Shown here: one piece after another, positions 48,901 to 59,334 of the stretch
How positions within the stretch are numbered: position 1 is the first letter of the stretch
Layout of the letters: each line of letters starts with the position of its first letter
From: Basidiobolus meristosporus CBS 931.73
Lineage: Eukaryota; Basidiobolomycota; Basidiobolomycetes; Basidiobolales; Basidiobolaceae
DNA length: 64,000 nucleotides
NCBI GenBank assembly: GCA_002104905.1
Contig: MCFE01000269.1
Coordinates: 1-64,000 of the forward strand
Reading direction: 5' to 3'
The notes under the pieces: model-generated
Seen by the model: the letters and a program-made list of their open reading frames with translations, nothing else
Told to the model about the DNA's origin: nothing
The model's database searches: none
Program-made: the position numbers and the translations under genes

Positions 48901-49126
48901 GCATTTTCCATTTGGATTGTATGTCTGGAGAGAGTCTACGAACAGGTAACGTGCAAACTGGAGTCTCTATAGGTGTCTTCATCACCGCTAATATCGTTGG
49001 ATAGCTATGGCCCGGTATCTAACGGCGAAACATGTCGAGGAATTGCCGGTGATCCACCTTATCCCAGTCGCCGCACTCCCCGATGGTGGGTACATATCGG
49101 TGTGCGTGCAAGCCACCGTAGAATAA
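45948..49126 (+). CDS. DPH6: Diphthine-ammonia ligase with C-terminal RidA/YjgF-like domains
   Basis: Sixteen exons assemble in frame into 742 residues: 45948-45970, 46045-46145, 46212-46396, 46461-46537, 46595-46713, 46774-46835, 46900-46991, 47051-47231, 47288-47363, 47430-47733, 47804-47984, 48057-48299, 48368-48557, 48614-48724, 48784-48945, 49005-49126. The ATP-binding PP-loop SGGKDSC spans the first junction. [44 protein letters not shown] and GEGGEYETF follow, as in Dph6. Then come two RidA-like modules ([28 protein letters not shown]...VAGQIGLIP). The enzyme amidates diphthine on elongation factor 2 in the cytosol. A 36-base GT..AG stretch at about 47561 may be an optional intron. Confidence 0.94.
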
Positions 49127-49355
49127 ACACCGCAGTTTGGAAAGATCGCACATGTAGGAGGGATTTATTGGCCAGAAAAATACAGACAGTCTATGAAGGG
49201 AAACTCGAGTTATACTAGATTACATTTAAGTACATGATTAGGTGGTTGCTCCAGACTTGTGGATCAAGAGTTTGTTGGGTTGGTTCCAGGGAGAGAAAGA
49301 AATCGTTAACAAGAAGGATTTCATATTGGGGGAAGTGAGATAAATGCAAATCTGG

Positions 49356-51260
49356 TTACTTTTTGTGGGGGCGGGAGTTGGGACGACTTCGTTTGGGCTG
49401 CACCCAAGACTCCTCGTCGCTGCTCAGGGTGAGATCGATGATTTGCGAGCTACGCTTGGCACCATGTTCGGGTGTGGGATGGGGGGAGTCAAGGTCCGAT
49501 TCCGAGTCGGATGTCGTGTGGATGATGATATCTTCGCGCTTGATGACAACCGGCTCCTCCTTGTCCTGTTCTTTGTCAGGTATTCTCCAGCTCCCGTCCA
49601 CCTCCACAACCACTCTATCGACGTCGGCATCTACCTTGTCTAGGATGTCTTCGAAATACCTAACGGTGAGTCGGGAGGTGAGTACAACACGCATCAATGG
49701 TCAAATGAATGAGGCCGCGTTACCCATCTAGTACAAGTTCGTTCCAATTGTTCAACACCCGGTTGCAGATGGGACACGTCCACGAGGGTGTTCGCTCGTT
49801 CAGTTTGAGGAATGTAACCCCGTCGAAGCATTGGATGTGATTGCAATACGAGGATCGGCAAGGGAATTGGATTCGCTGATAGCCTAGCTGTTTGGTGGAG
49901 GAAGCACGGGTTAATCAAGGGATGCAACGGGTGCTTGGTGGATGCCACGAACCGGACACTTGAGAGAGACCAAGCTGGAGGTGGCCTCTATGTCGGCGTC
50001 GTTGGAGGATCGATTGACTACAATGCAAGTTGTCAATAAAGGAGCGGGTCAGCCATCGATCGGCACAAATGGTCCGTACTTTTTTCCAGCACCGTGGCCT
50101 TCTCCATTTTCTTGTGGGTCTTGATCTTTTCAACGATCTCCTCGACCGTCGAGATCTTCACCAGATACAGGGCCATTATGTAAGCCTGGAAGGCAAAGTC
50201 GGGTTCAGCGATCTGGGAGAGGAGGACGCCCGTTGCTGGGTTGCAAGAATACCTTGGGACACGCAGGGTAGACGAACTGGATGCTGTTCGCTCTGTCGAT
50301 TATGTGGATACATAGGTCGGAGATGTCGGCGGGGTTGGTGGTCCCGGGTTTCCTTTTACTTCCTTGCAGGTTCTGATCGGCTAAGGTTAGATGAGGGGGA
50401 GTGTGTGAGGGGCAGAAAAGGTCAACTAACACCCGTGAATTGCTGTTGATTGACATCGAGATTGGCGATGAGTGGGAACTCTATCAGTTTCTCTTTCAGG
50501 CTACCAGGATCAAGATGATCCAGATCTACGTCGGTGCTGAAGAGCATAGCCCTATAGAGATCAGGCCTACTGAGGAAAACTTAGCACACCCCTGGCTTGA
50601 CGATCCACACACACAAAGCATCTACTGACGTTTTGAGCTGCATTATATGCTGGGAGCGAAGTCGAAACCCTATCGTGACCCTGGCTACACTATTCTGCGC
50701 TGCTCGGAATCATTAGAGGGTGCGGGGTTCGATGGGGTCAACAGACGAGCCTACCTTCGCACAGTTTGTATGGGCTAATTCTTTCGATTATCGTGTAGAA
50801 GGGGCTGGACTTGAAGGTCAGCGGGGACCAGTCGTATGTAGAGCCTTTCGACTTGTCCGCTGGGCTGGTTGGGTTTGGTAGGGAAAGGAGAGGGAAATTC
50901 GGTGAGTTCACGCTGACCAACTCCAGCTTGCGGGGACAAAATACCTCTCGCACTCGGCTAGCACAATCGTTTTCGCTGTTTTTCTCGCGGCGGAATTGGG
51001 GGACTGTTCGGCCTTCAAGAGGTACGTCTGAAGCCTCTTGACCAGCTCCGCCTTGTTCCCGCTGAGTTTTATGAAGTAGAACTGGGAGGGGCCGTTTCTG
51101 TTGAGCGTGCGAATCATCTTCTTGAGCGTGGCAACGGGAAGGGTGGGAACTTTCTTCTCTATGAAAGCCTGGTTGAAGCCAAAGGTTAGTGCGCGGAAGG
51201 AAGGAAAGCGAGCTGCCCCTCAAAGATCACCCTAAACTCCGGATCCTGGTTTTCAGCCAT
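49356..51260 (-). CDS. SIZ/PIAS-type SUMO E3 ligase
   Basis: Minus-strand gene from ATG 51260, with roughly nine exons. Exon 1 (51260-51231) and exon 2 (from 51168) encode a SAP DNA-binding module (LSGNKAELVKRLQTYL). From 50809 comes a PINIT domain (SSPFYTIIERISPYK, then IEFPLIANLDVN, then LQGSKRKPGTTNPADIS). Around 49990-49740 lies the SP-RING: SLKCP|LGYQRIQFPCRSSYCN, HIQCFDG and WTCPICN, which binds the SUMO E2. The last exon (from about 49662) ends in an acidic tail with a SUMO-interacting motif, IIDLTLSSDEE. Nuclear. Somewhat short for the family, about 440 residues. Head-to-head with NUR1, tail-to-tail with DPH6. Interior exon ends are approximate. Confidence 0.9.
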
Positions 51261-51535
51261 CTTCACTGGGACAGAGGGAGCTCTCGAAAAAAGAGACTTG
51301 GGTCACGGTGTGTGTTTATCGGCCACACTTAATCGCCATAGGCCCGTTTGGCTAATTGTTGATGTGGATTTAAACAAGGAATGGATTTTTCTGGGAATCC
51401 ACCTGGATCCTGTAGGACTGATTTGGCAGGAAGGGATTTATTTATTTACTTTCATGTAGGGCATATATAGTTCCCATCGGTGGTGCTGTCCGCACCACAC
51501 CACTTTGCCTCCTTTCTTTTGTCCACTTGAACCCC
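51261..51535. promoter_or_regulatory. Shared divergent promoter of the SUMO ligase and NUR1
   Basis: 275 bases separate the two start codons, so both promoters must sit here. CATATATAG near 51465 is TATA-like but unproven. I see no other defined element. Confidence 0.5.
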
Positions 51536-52991
51536 ATGCCAAAGTACGTCAAGAAAAGACCTCTGTCAGAGCGCGTGAAGAGTGCTCCCCAAGATTGGTT
51601 TCTACAGCTGATGGAGGAGTATGAGACGTTCGACTGGGAAGGACTTCAGCTCGCTTTAAGGTTAGTCATATCACTGTGTCCCTTAGTTTCCCCCTATTCA
51701 CTCGTCTATCCAGCTGGCCTACCGCCCTGGCGCTGAACGGGATTTACGTTCTTGTGAAAGCCATCCGGTCGATCGATTCCACTCCCGACGTGTCGACACT
51801 AAAGCCAGTCCGGGACAGTGCGTTCATTCGGCGCACGCGGGACACTTGGCTTGGAGACAGTGTCCATTTCTGGGTTCGTACGAAGCTTTGGGAAACCCTA
51901 GTGGCCTTGACCTTTCTGATCAGGTGGTTTTTTTTAGCTGGACGTCTTCGAGTTCCTCCTCATTGCCGTCAGTCTCTGCAATACGGCATATCTGTTCTCG
52001 CAACGCAAGACATATCAACTGATGCACACCGATCCTAAGGTACTTGGCTTGCGCGGCAGCTCTGCTCGGACGTATCGCTAATCGACCCCTGCCTCGCAAC
52101 TACAGGACCCCTGACCAGCCCAAACCTTCGTCGTACCGACCTCGACTACGAAGCCCCCCTGTGGTCGTTGAGATTCCCAGGAAAATTCTTGTAAGCATTT
52201 CCGGCCTTTCACTAATTCCTGCTCTCGCTGATCCGGTACGTTCCTAGATGGCCTATCTGGAGACGATTTGGTAAGGGCGGAAGACGCGCCAATCGGGAGA
52301 TCTACGAGATGAGCATGTGGGATCCATACGTGTTCTCGCTCAACATTTTCTGGTAAGAATCGGCCTCGTCCTTGGGTCGACTGTGGTAGTGTACTCAGAT
52401 CCCTTTCCAGTTGGTTCTCCCCTCCTCAGGTTGCTATCATGTGGGCTATGGATGGACACAACTTCCACTATTTCCTCCCGATCGCATTCCTCGTCGGTGT
52501 TCAGGTAGGCGCGGACGCTTCAACCGTACGCGAACTGCCCTAACGGCGCCCACTTCCTAGATCCAATACGTCAGCAACGCCTATACCACCCTGTTGAAGG
52601 ACAAGCAGATCCTCTTTGGCCAGGTCTATCACGAATACAATACAAAATTCGTGAACCGCCGTGTCTTCGTGAAGAAGTTCGATCAATGCACATCCACGGA
52701 AACCCAAGCCGACTTCCCCTTCGAGGAGGAGATCGACGAGGATTACCAAGAGATTGTGTCTTCATCCAGGTATGTAGGGGAGTGGGAATGTCTGATCATG
52801 CCGTATTCTAACGAGTTGGGACTTTGCTAGTGACAGCGACGAAGAAGTGATCAACAACCCAGGTTAGTGGCAAAGGCAAGGTACGCGAGACTGCCCGCAG
52901 GTCACTGATCCTCATTCTAGGCGAGTTCTCACCCGCCGACAAGCCGAGCGCGTTCAAGTCCAGCGAGAACCCTTTCCAGAGATCCCGTTAG
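51536..52991 (+). CDS. NUR1: Nur1/Mug154 nuclear-rim protein (DUF2418 family)
   Basis: Nine exons: 51536-51660, 51714-51873, 51938-52071, 52119-52190, 52248-52352, 52411-about 52492, 52561-52769, 52831-52862, 52921-52991, near 330 residues. Conserved order: MPKYVKKRPLSERVK start, helix TALALNGIYVLVKAI, helix LDVFEFLLIAVSLCN, SSARTPNLRRTDLD, MSMWDPYVFSLNIF|CWFSPPQVAIMW, then GQVYHEYNTKFVNRR, and an acidic Ser tail ending PFQRSR. In yeasts Nur1 partners the inner-membrane protein Lem2 to anchor rDNA and heterochromatin. The exon 6/7 junction is a problem: the obvious donor GTAGGC at 52506 leaves the frame one base off, whereas GTCGGT at 52493 restores it. Confidence 0.88.
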
Positions 52992-53283
52992 GGGGGGGAC
53001 CGGTGAGAGGGAAAGATGTCAGTTAGAGTTTGCATAGAGTAAAAGATTTCCGAGATTGTCTTCACTTTCTACCACGGCTTCGCAGTATATTTGAGGTTTC
53101 CTAGTGCATTCAGTGAATTGTATTTTTCGATTAAAATTTGGCCAAGCATTGCGGGCTTATCCACCAAACCAGAATCGGTGTCGATTGTTGATGGAAATCC
53201 GATCGTTTTTTTTCTGGGCCAAGCTCGGTCTATATTTTCGAGGGGGAGGGGGGGCGGCCATGGTGTAGTGGTTAGGCTCGGAT

Positions 53284-55533
53284 ATGGAAGAAGGCCCTCG
53301 CAAAAAATTGAAGCTCTCTTCAGAAGGAATGGAAGGTGCTCCTCTCATGTACTTCACCGTAGACAATAGTTCAGCTCTAATGCATCCTTGCCCCTCAATT
53401 CCTTAGAAGCGCGCGCTTTGTTGGTCGATCATTGCAAAGGAGCACTTGTAAACTTAATCGAGCCGCTCTTTTCTATCCATTGTTGTAGTAGATGTGTATT
53501 GAGATACCTTGGCGTGAAGGACTTCAAAGTGTACAAGTACAGTCTCGAGGTAAGCTGACCGCTGGACCAATGGGTGGGGACCAACTTTACGAATTCTTTT
53601 CGTGTAGACCCTTGAGACAGCGCTTCGAAGCTTCGTGAAAGAGGAAAGCCCCGAGCAACAGGAGGTAGCCACCGAAGATGTCGCTAAAAAGGTGTGCGTT
53701 TCCTGCCTGGGCACCCTCCAATATGCCGACCGTGAAGAATTCGTATCCGACATCATCAAGAAGGTGAAGGAAGAAAATTACGAAGCGACCCGATTCACCC
53801 TGAACGTGACCGTACCAAGCAGCATCTTGGTCAGAACCCAGTCGATTTTTGTTTACCTTTCGAACATCTTGAAGTACGTACACAGTTATGTAAGCAACGG
53901 AACCTCGCTCGTCCCTAACACCCGTGCCTCATCCCCAGAGAATCGAATAGCACCATGGTCTACACGGCGGATAGCATAGCAGACATCAAAGAAACTTTCA
54001 AGCTGGTATTGTGCTGGGAGGTTGCTCGGATTACTCAGATGGAGTTGGATTTCAATGTAAGTTGGTGTTCTCGGGGCGGTGAGACCTCCAGGTTGTACTG
54101 ATTGGGATACTTTCCAGAGTCCATTGAAGATCACCGTGGTGTCCGAACATCCCGAAACCGAAAACGACCACATCTTCTTGACACAAATCTCCACGGCCAA
54201 CCTGAACATTCGCAAAGTTTACGAGCGGGTAGGCATCCACTTACTACGTATAGATGATTCATCGGTAGCTCACATCAGCCCCTACCACAGGGCCAATGCA
54301 AATTCATCGGCGCCTCTCGTGCCAACATCGCCACAGCACTACGCTCAGTGTCCAACGAGGAGTTCTTACGGTAGGTGGATCATGGATTGACGGCGGATGT
54401 TGTCAGGTGACTGACCATATACTTGCAGCCTTGGCCAATGCCCGCCAGGATCAGTAGAGAATATGGCGCGCGTCCAGTCGGTTGAAATGCTTCACGAGCC
54501 CATCTATATCGGAGGTATGTCGAGGTATGGAGCGAGCATGCTATTTTGTCACTAACATCCGGGATCACAGGGCGTTACTTCAAACTGACCCGTGGAATCA
54601 GCCAGACCCCATGGATTATCAACAACCGTAGAATGACGGAGAACTCGGTCTCCGAATCCATTGGCGACGTCTTGAAGCCGAGCGTTCGGGCGGACGGTAT
54701 TTATGGATCGCTCTCCGGTCAAGCAGATCCCACCACCACTAACACCTTGTCACGTAGACTACAAATTCGTCTCGGCCGGAAGAGAGGATGCGGACGTACG
54801 TATGATCGGGACCGGAAGACCATTCTACCTGGAGTTCCTCAACCCTCGTCGAATCACATTCACCCCCGAGGAGATCCTCGAGTTCGAGAACACAGTGAAC
54901 AAGAACGCCGACGTGAAAGTCAAGGAGATGCAGTCGATCCTACCGTAAGCATGCCATCCCTTCCCAGTAAAATCAGTTCCGTCATGGCCTAACGACAGCA
55001 TCTTAGCGATCAAACCTCGATCATCAAGGAGGGGGAGGAGACCAAAACCAAATCTTACAGGTAGAGCCCATGCTTATGATACTCTTAGCCAGGCCACCAA
55101 CTCATGGAATTCTTCGTCAGCTGTCTGGTGTGGGTCTCGAACGAAGTCACCGAAGAGCTTCTTCAACAAGCCAACCAATTCAACAACACCGAATTCGTTA
55201 TCCATCAAAGAACCCCCATCCGGGTCCTCCACAGGTACTGACTGACCACCTGCCACTGGCGCGAACCACCACCTAACATACTCTCTCCCATCTAGACGTG
55301 CTCAGATGGTTCGAGACAAAACCATTCATACCCTTTGTGCTGAGAAGCTTGGGGATCACCTGATGCGACTGAAGCTGAAAACCGAGGCCGGTACATACAT
55401 CAAAGAATTCGTACACGGCGATCTTGGCCGCACATATCCCAATTTCGGGAGCATCGTCAACTGCACAGCCGATCTTTTGGCTCTGGATGTGGACGCGGTG
55501 GATCTCCCCTGGCCACCGGTCCGATCCGAGTAA
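53284..55533 (+). CDS. PUS10: tRNA pseudouridine synthase PUS10
   Basis: Multi-exon gene. Reliable exons: 53284-53335, 53407-53549, 53608-53873, 53939-54056, then seven more to TAA 55531-55533. N-terminal Cys motif CCSRCVLRYLGVKD and VCVSCLGTLQ form the zinc-binding part. A THUMP-like region follows (YTADSIADIKETFK, KITVVSEHP). The catalytic domain has GRYFKLTRGISQTPWIIN, then GREDADV-RMIGTGRPFYLEF containing the catalytic Asp, and the C-terminus has GTYIKEFVHGDLGRTYPNFG. In archaea and animals Pus10 makes pseudouridine in the T-loop of tRNA. Length is near that of animal PUS10. Follows NUR1 on the same strand after 292 bases, tail-to-tail with the dehydrogenase. Confidence 0.94.
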
Positions 55534-55625
55534 CGGGAGCGGGGGGAGAGGATTTAGAGATGACTTCCAGCAGCACACTCACTTAGATTGTTTATTCAAA
55601 TTCATTAAATCCAAAATAAATCCAC

Positions 55626-57112
55626 TTAAAGACGAGCTTTTTTCTTCAACTCGGGGACTCGTTGCAGCTCCATCTTGGCGATCTGCATGAGATGCACGGC
55701 GTCCGGCCCGTCGGCAATTCGGAGGGTTCGCATGTTGGCGTACAGGTCGGCGAGGGAGGTGTCAGGCCCCACACCAGCTGCCCCGTGGATTTGGATGGCT
55801 CTGTCCAAGACACGCAAGCAGATACTGGGCACAGCCACCTTGGCCAGGGCGATCTCCTTTAAGGCTTTCTTGGCACCGATCTTGTCGATCATGTCTGCTG
55901 CCCTGAAAACCAACAGACGGCCCTGCTCAATCTCAATTCTGGAGACTGCGATATCTTGCATGGCAATCTGGTGCTCAGAGATGTATTTCCCGAATGTTCT
56001 ACGCTCCGATGCTCTGGTGATCAGAGTGTCGAGGGCTCTCTCGGCAACGCCGATGGCTCTCATGCAGTGGTGAATGCGGCCTATCAGAGACACGAGGTGA
56101 ATAATGACGACAGCCAATCTACAGTTAATTAGCAAACCTACCAGGGCCCAATCTGCCTTGCACAATCTCGAACCCTCTGCCTTCGCCAAGAAGCAAGTTC
56201 TCTTTGGGGACCTTGACGTTCTCGAAACTGACCTCGCAGTGTCCGTGAGGGGCGTGGTCGTAACCAAACACCGTCAAAGGTCTGACAACCGTCACTCCTG
56301 GGGTGTCAGCTGGGACAATGATGATTGTTTGCTGCTTGTGTTTGGGTTGTGTGGTGTCAGTCTTGCCCATGACCAAAAAGACCTTGCAGCGAGGATCGCC
56401 AGCCCCACTGATCCACCATTTACGGCCATTGATAATGTAGTCGTCCCCTTGACGCTTAATGGATGTCTCAATGTTCGTGGCATCCGAGGAGGCTACTGCT
56501 GGCTCGGTCATGGCGAATGCTGATCTTATTTTCCCTTCAAGGAGTGGCTTGAGCCATTTTTCCTTCTGTTCTTTGTTGCCGTATTTTAGGAACACCTCCA
56601 TATTTCCGGTGTCTGGGGCACCACAGTTGCAAGCCTGTCGAGTTGACGTTAGCCGTTTTCCATTAGGGTTTAGGTTCCTTTCTACTGTTGCCTACCTCGG
56701 GTGCAATTCGCACCGACCTTCCCATGATCTCGCATAGATAAGCATATTCCAAATTAGTCAGGCCAGGGCCTTCTTCGTGACCCTTGGGGATGAACAGGTT
56801 CCAAAGTCCGAGCTTACGGGCCTTTTCTTTCAGCTCTTCCATGACCGGAGGGATGACCTACGGAGGGAAACGAAGCTGTTTAGTACCGGTTAGCTAATTA
56901 AGGGTGCGCAATAGCCACACGCACCTTCCACCGGTCGTCCCCTTTGCCTATTTGTTCTTCATATATTTGCTCAGCAGGTATGCATTCGTTCTAGAGAGTA
57001 GGATCAGTATCGGTTGTGGCGGTCAGAATAGTAAGGTGCCGCATACTTCGACAAAGTTTGTGAGCACTCTGGCAAGTTCCTGGACTCTGGGAGATAGATC
57101 GGTAATATTCAT
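55626..57112 (-). CDS. Acyl-CoA dehydrogenase, ACAD10/ACAD11 class
   Basis: Minus strand, ATG 57112. Exon 1 57112-57047 ([17 protein letters not shown]), exon 2 56990-56925, then exons encoding [59 protein letters not shown] (flavin contact motif of this class), [12 protein letters not shown], and after an intron near 56130 the helical C-terminal domain ([51 protein letters not shown]) to the stop at 55626. FAD-dependent oxidation of acyl-CoA in mitochondrial or peroxisomal beta-oxidation. No fused aminoglycoside-phosphotransferase domain is seen, unlike animal ACAD10/11. Head-to-head with the ferroportin gene. Confidence 0.93.
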
Positions 57113-57563
57113 GGTATTTTACAGTAATGCAGCAGAGTCGCCCATTTCGTCTGTTATATGTGCAATCCCTTTGGCCTTCACGTGGATAGGTGCGGACTGT
57201 TGTATGCAATTTGAGACATGCCTGATATAACTAATGTGAAACAGCAATCGGCAAATTCCACCTCATGGTTGGCTCGAGGTATTTTTCATGACTAAACTGC
57301 CCTTCCGAGATTCCTGATCGTGTGAAGTTGGCGACTGGATTCCTGAGCTCCAAACTAAACCCAACTCCTAAACCCAAAGATCCGAAGTTTGATCAAGATA
57401 CTCAACATGTTGCAGCGTTGCTGTAAGGTGAACTTATCTGCACAATCAAAACCCATCATTGATATCGATCTCAAATCAGAATGAAAAAAGATCCGCGGAA
57501 GGAAAATACCTTAAATATAGGCGCTAGCCATTTTAACAGTCAACAGTACCACTACTAACAACG
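57113..57563. promoter_or_regulatory. Divergent promoter region, dehydrogenase and ferroportin
   Basis: 451 bases between two divergent start codons. No GATA-type iron-regulator site pair was convincingly seen. Nothing else is recognised. Confidence 0.4.
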
Positions 57564-59267
57564 ATGGCCAAACCAGCTCGTTTACTCCAAAGTGAGGCCC
57601 CTGCTGAACCAGATTCTCCGGAAGAAAATGCCCCGCGCTCCTTCGGAAAAGGAAGATTATACACCTCCCACTTTCTGAAGTATGCATTTTGTATTTAGTC
57701 TTCCACGAAGAGCCATATTCTGATGGGATCTTGCCTTGCTTTAGTGTATGGGGAGACAGACTATACGAATTCGCTAGTTTTCTGTTCATTATGGAGGTCT
57801 TTCAAGACACCTTGCTTCCTTCCTCTTTGTTCGGCTTTCTTATGACTTTCTCGGCAATTGTGGCCGGCGGCGCTATTGGAAACTGGGTAGACAGGAGCGA
57901 CCGACTAAAAGGTATGTATCCCCTAAAGACTGGTATCCTTCCAACTTTCAGTAACGCAAGCCTTAAGTTGTAAGAACGTCCATCATCTTACAGAAGTTTT
58001 CCATTGCCCTGAGCTCGATCTGCTTTTATCTGCTATTTACCACTTTCGGCCCGAGATCCTCCGACAACCACACTATATACTTTGCCTATGCCCTCTTTGG
58101 GGTGATATTGGTTCTAGGCATGGTGCTGAAGGTGATGCTAATGGCCACAAATATCGCCGTCGAGAAAGACTGGGTAGTGATCATCGCGAACAAAGACGAG
58201 GAGTTGTTAACTCGTAAGTTTACTAAATGGAGTGTGATCCAAAAGAAAAGCGACCTTTCTAATAACCTTTCGTAGAACTGAACACCTCAATGCGGAGAAT
58301 CGATCTGATTTGTAAGCTCGTCGCGCCTTTGTTGGTTGCCTGTTTAACCGCCGTTGGCACCACGATATTCGCCGTGATATTTATCGGTGTTTGGAATGTC
58401 ATTTCCATGGTGCTCGAATATGTTCTGATCTACAAAGTATACCAGTTGGTACCGGAGTTATCCGTGCCCAAAGGAGCCAGAGTGGAGAGCACAGAGGACG
58501 AGGCTCTGGTAGACTCCGATGTCTCTAAGCCAACCTATGGCACAGTTCCGGCCAAGCCCGTCGTGGCCGCTACCGTCGAGCAAACCAGCTACATTCGGCA
58601 ACAAATCGACGATTGGGTGTTTTTCGCCAAACATCCGGTCTTTTTGGCCAGCTTGTCGGTCGCCATGTTGTATTTAACCGTTCTGTCATTCAACGGTATC
58701 ATGGTTTCCTTCTTGAAGTGGCAAGGGTACTCGGATTCGTTGATTGCTGCCATGAGAGCCATGTCCGCATTTACCGGTGTACTGGCCACATATCTGATGC
58801 CGATTCTGGCCAGACACATCGGTATCGTCCGGACGGGGACCTGGTCGATATGGTCACAGGTGATTACCTTGATCCCAGTTGTGGCGGCATTCCTTGGCCC
58901 CCCTACACTTCTCGCCAAGGTGATGCTCTTCGGAGGCATGGCTCTATCTAGGATAGGGCTCTGGTCGTTTGATTTGTCCCAAGTCCATATCGTCCAGAGC
59001 CAAGTTGCAAACGAAGACGCTGGTCGGATCAACGGGCTCCAACATAGCCTCTGCAACGTGTTTGACCTTGCCCAATTTGGCCTGACCATCATCTTTTACA
59101 ATCCCGAGGATTTCATCATACCTGTGACGACCTCGTTTGTCATGGTCTTGCTTGCAGCATGCACCTTCTCGTATTATACCCACCGTCAGAGAGGGCATCT
59201 GTTTCATTTTGAGAAGCTTCCTTCATTCGGTATTACACCGTGTGTTCATTCCAACCATCTGGTATAA
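57564..59267 (+). CDS. Ferroportin (SLC40-family iron exporter)
   Basis: Four exons, 57564-57679, 57745-57911, 57968-58213 and 58276-59267, sum to 1,521 bases or 506 residues in frame. The acidic N-terminal tail leads to VWGDRLYEFASFLF (the family GDRxxxFA block), GNWVDRSDRLK|VVRTSIILQKFS, a membrane segment ending VLKVMLMATN, RRIDLICKLVAPLL, a cytosolic loop rich in Glu and Ser (around residues 250-300), and further membrane helices with FNGIMVSFLKW and GLWSFDLSQV. Ferroportins export ferrous iron or related divalent metals from cytosol or into vacuoles. The direction here is unknown. Length and topology are normal. The 3' end is only 67 bases from the end of the next, convergent gene. Confidence 0.92.
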
Positions 59268-59334
59268 ATTTTTTCTGTATTCATTGATTACTGGTAATAA
59301 AGAATACATCAAAAGTGGCTGTTGAATCCATGGG

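Noticed and set aside
53253-53280. tRNA-like A box (TGGTGTAGTGG) just before PUS10
   Set aside because: The A-box consensus fits, but there is no B box (GGTTCGANTCC) within range and no cloverleaf can be folded. It lies against the PUS10 start.
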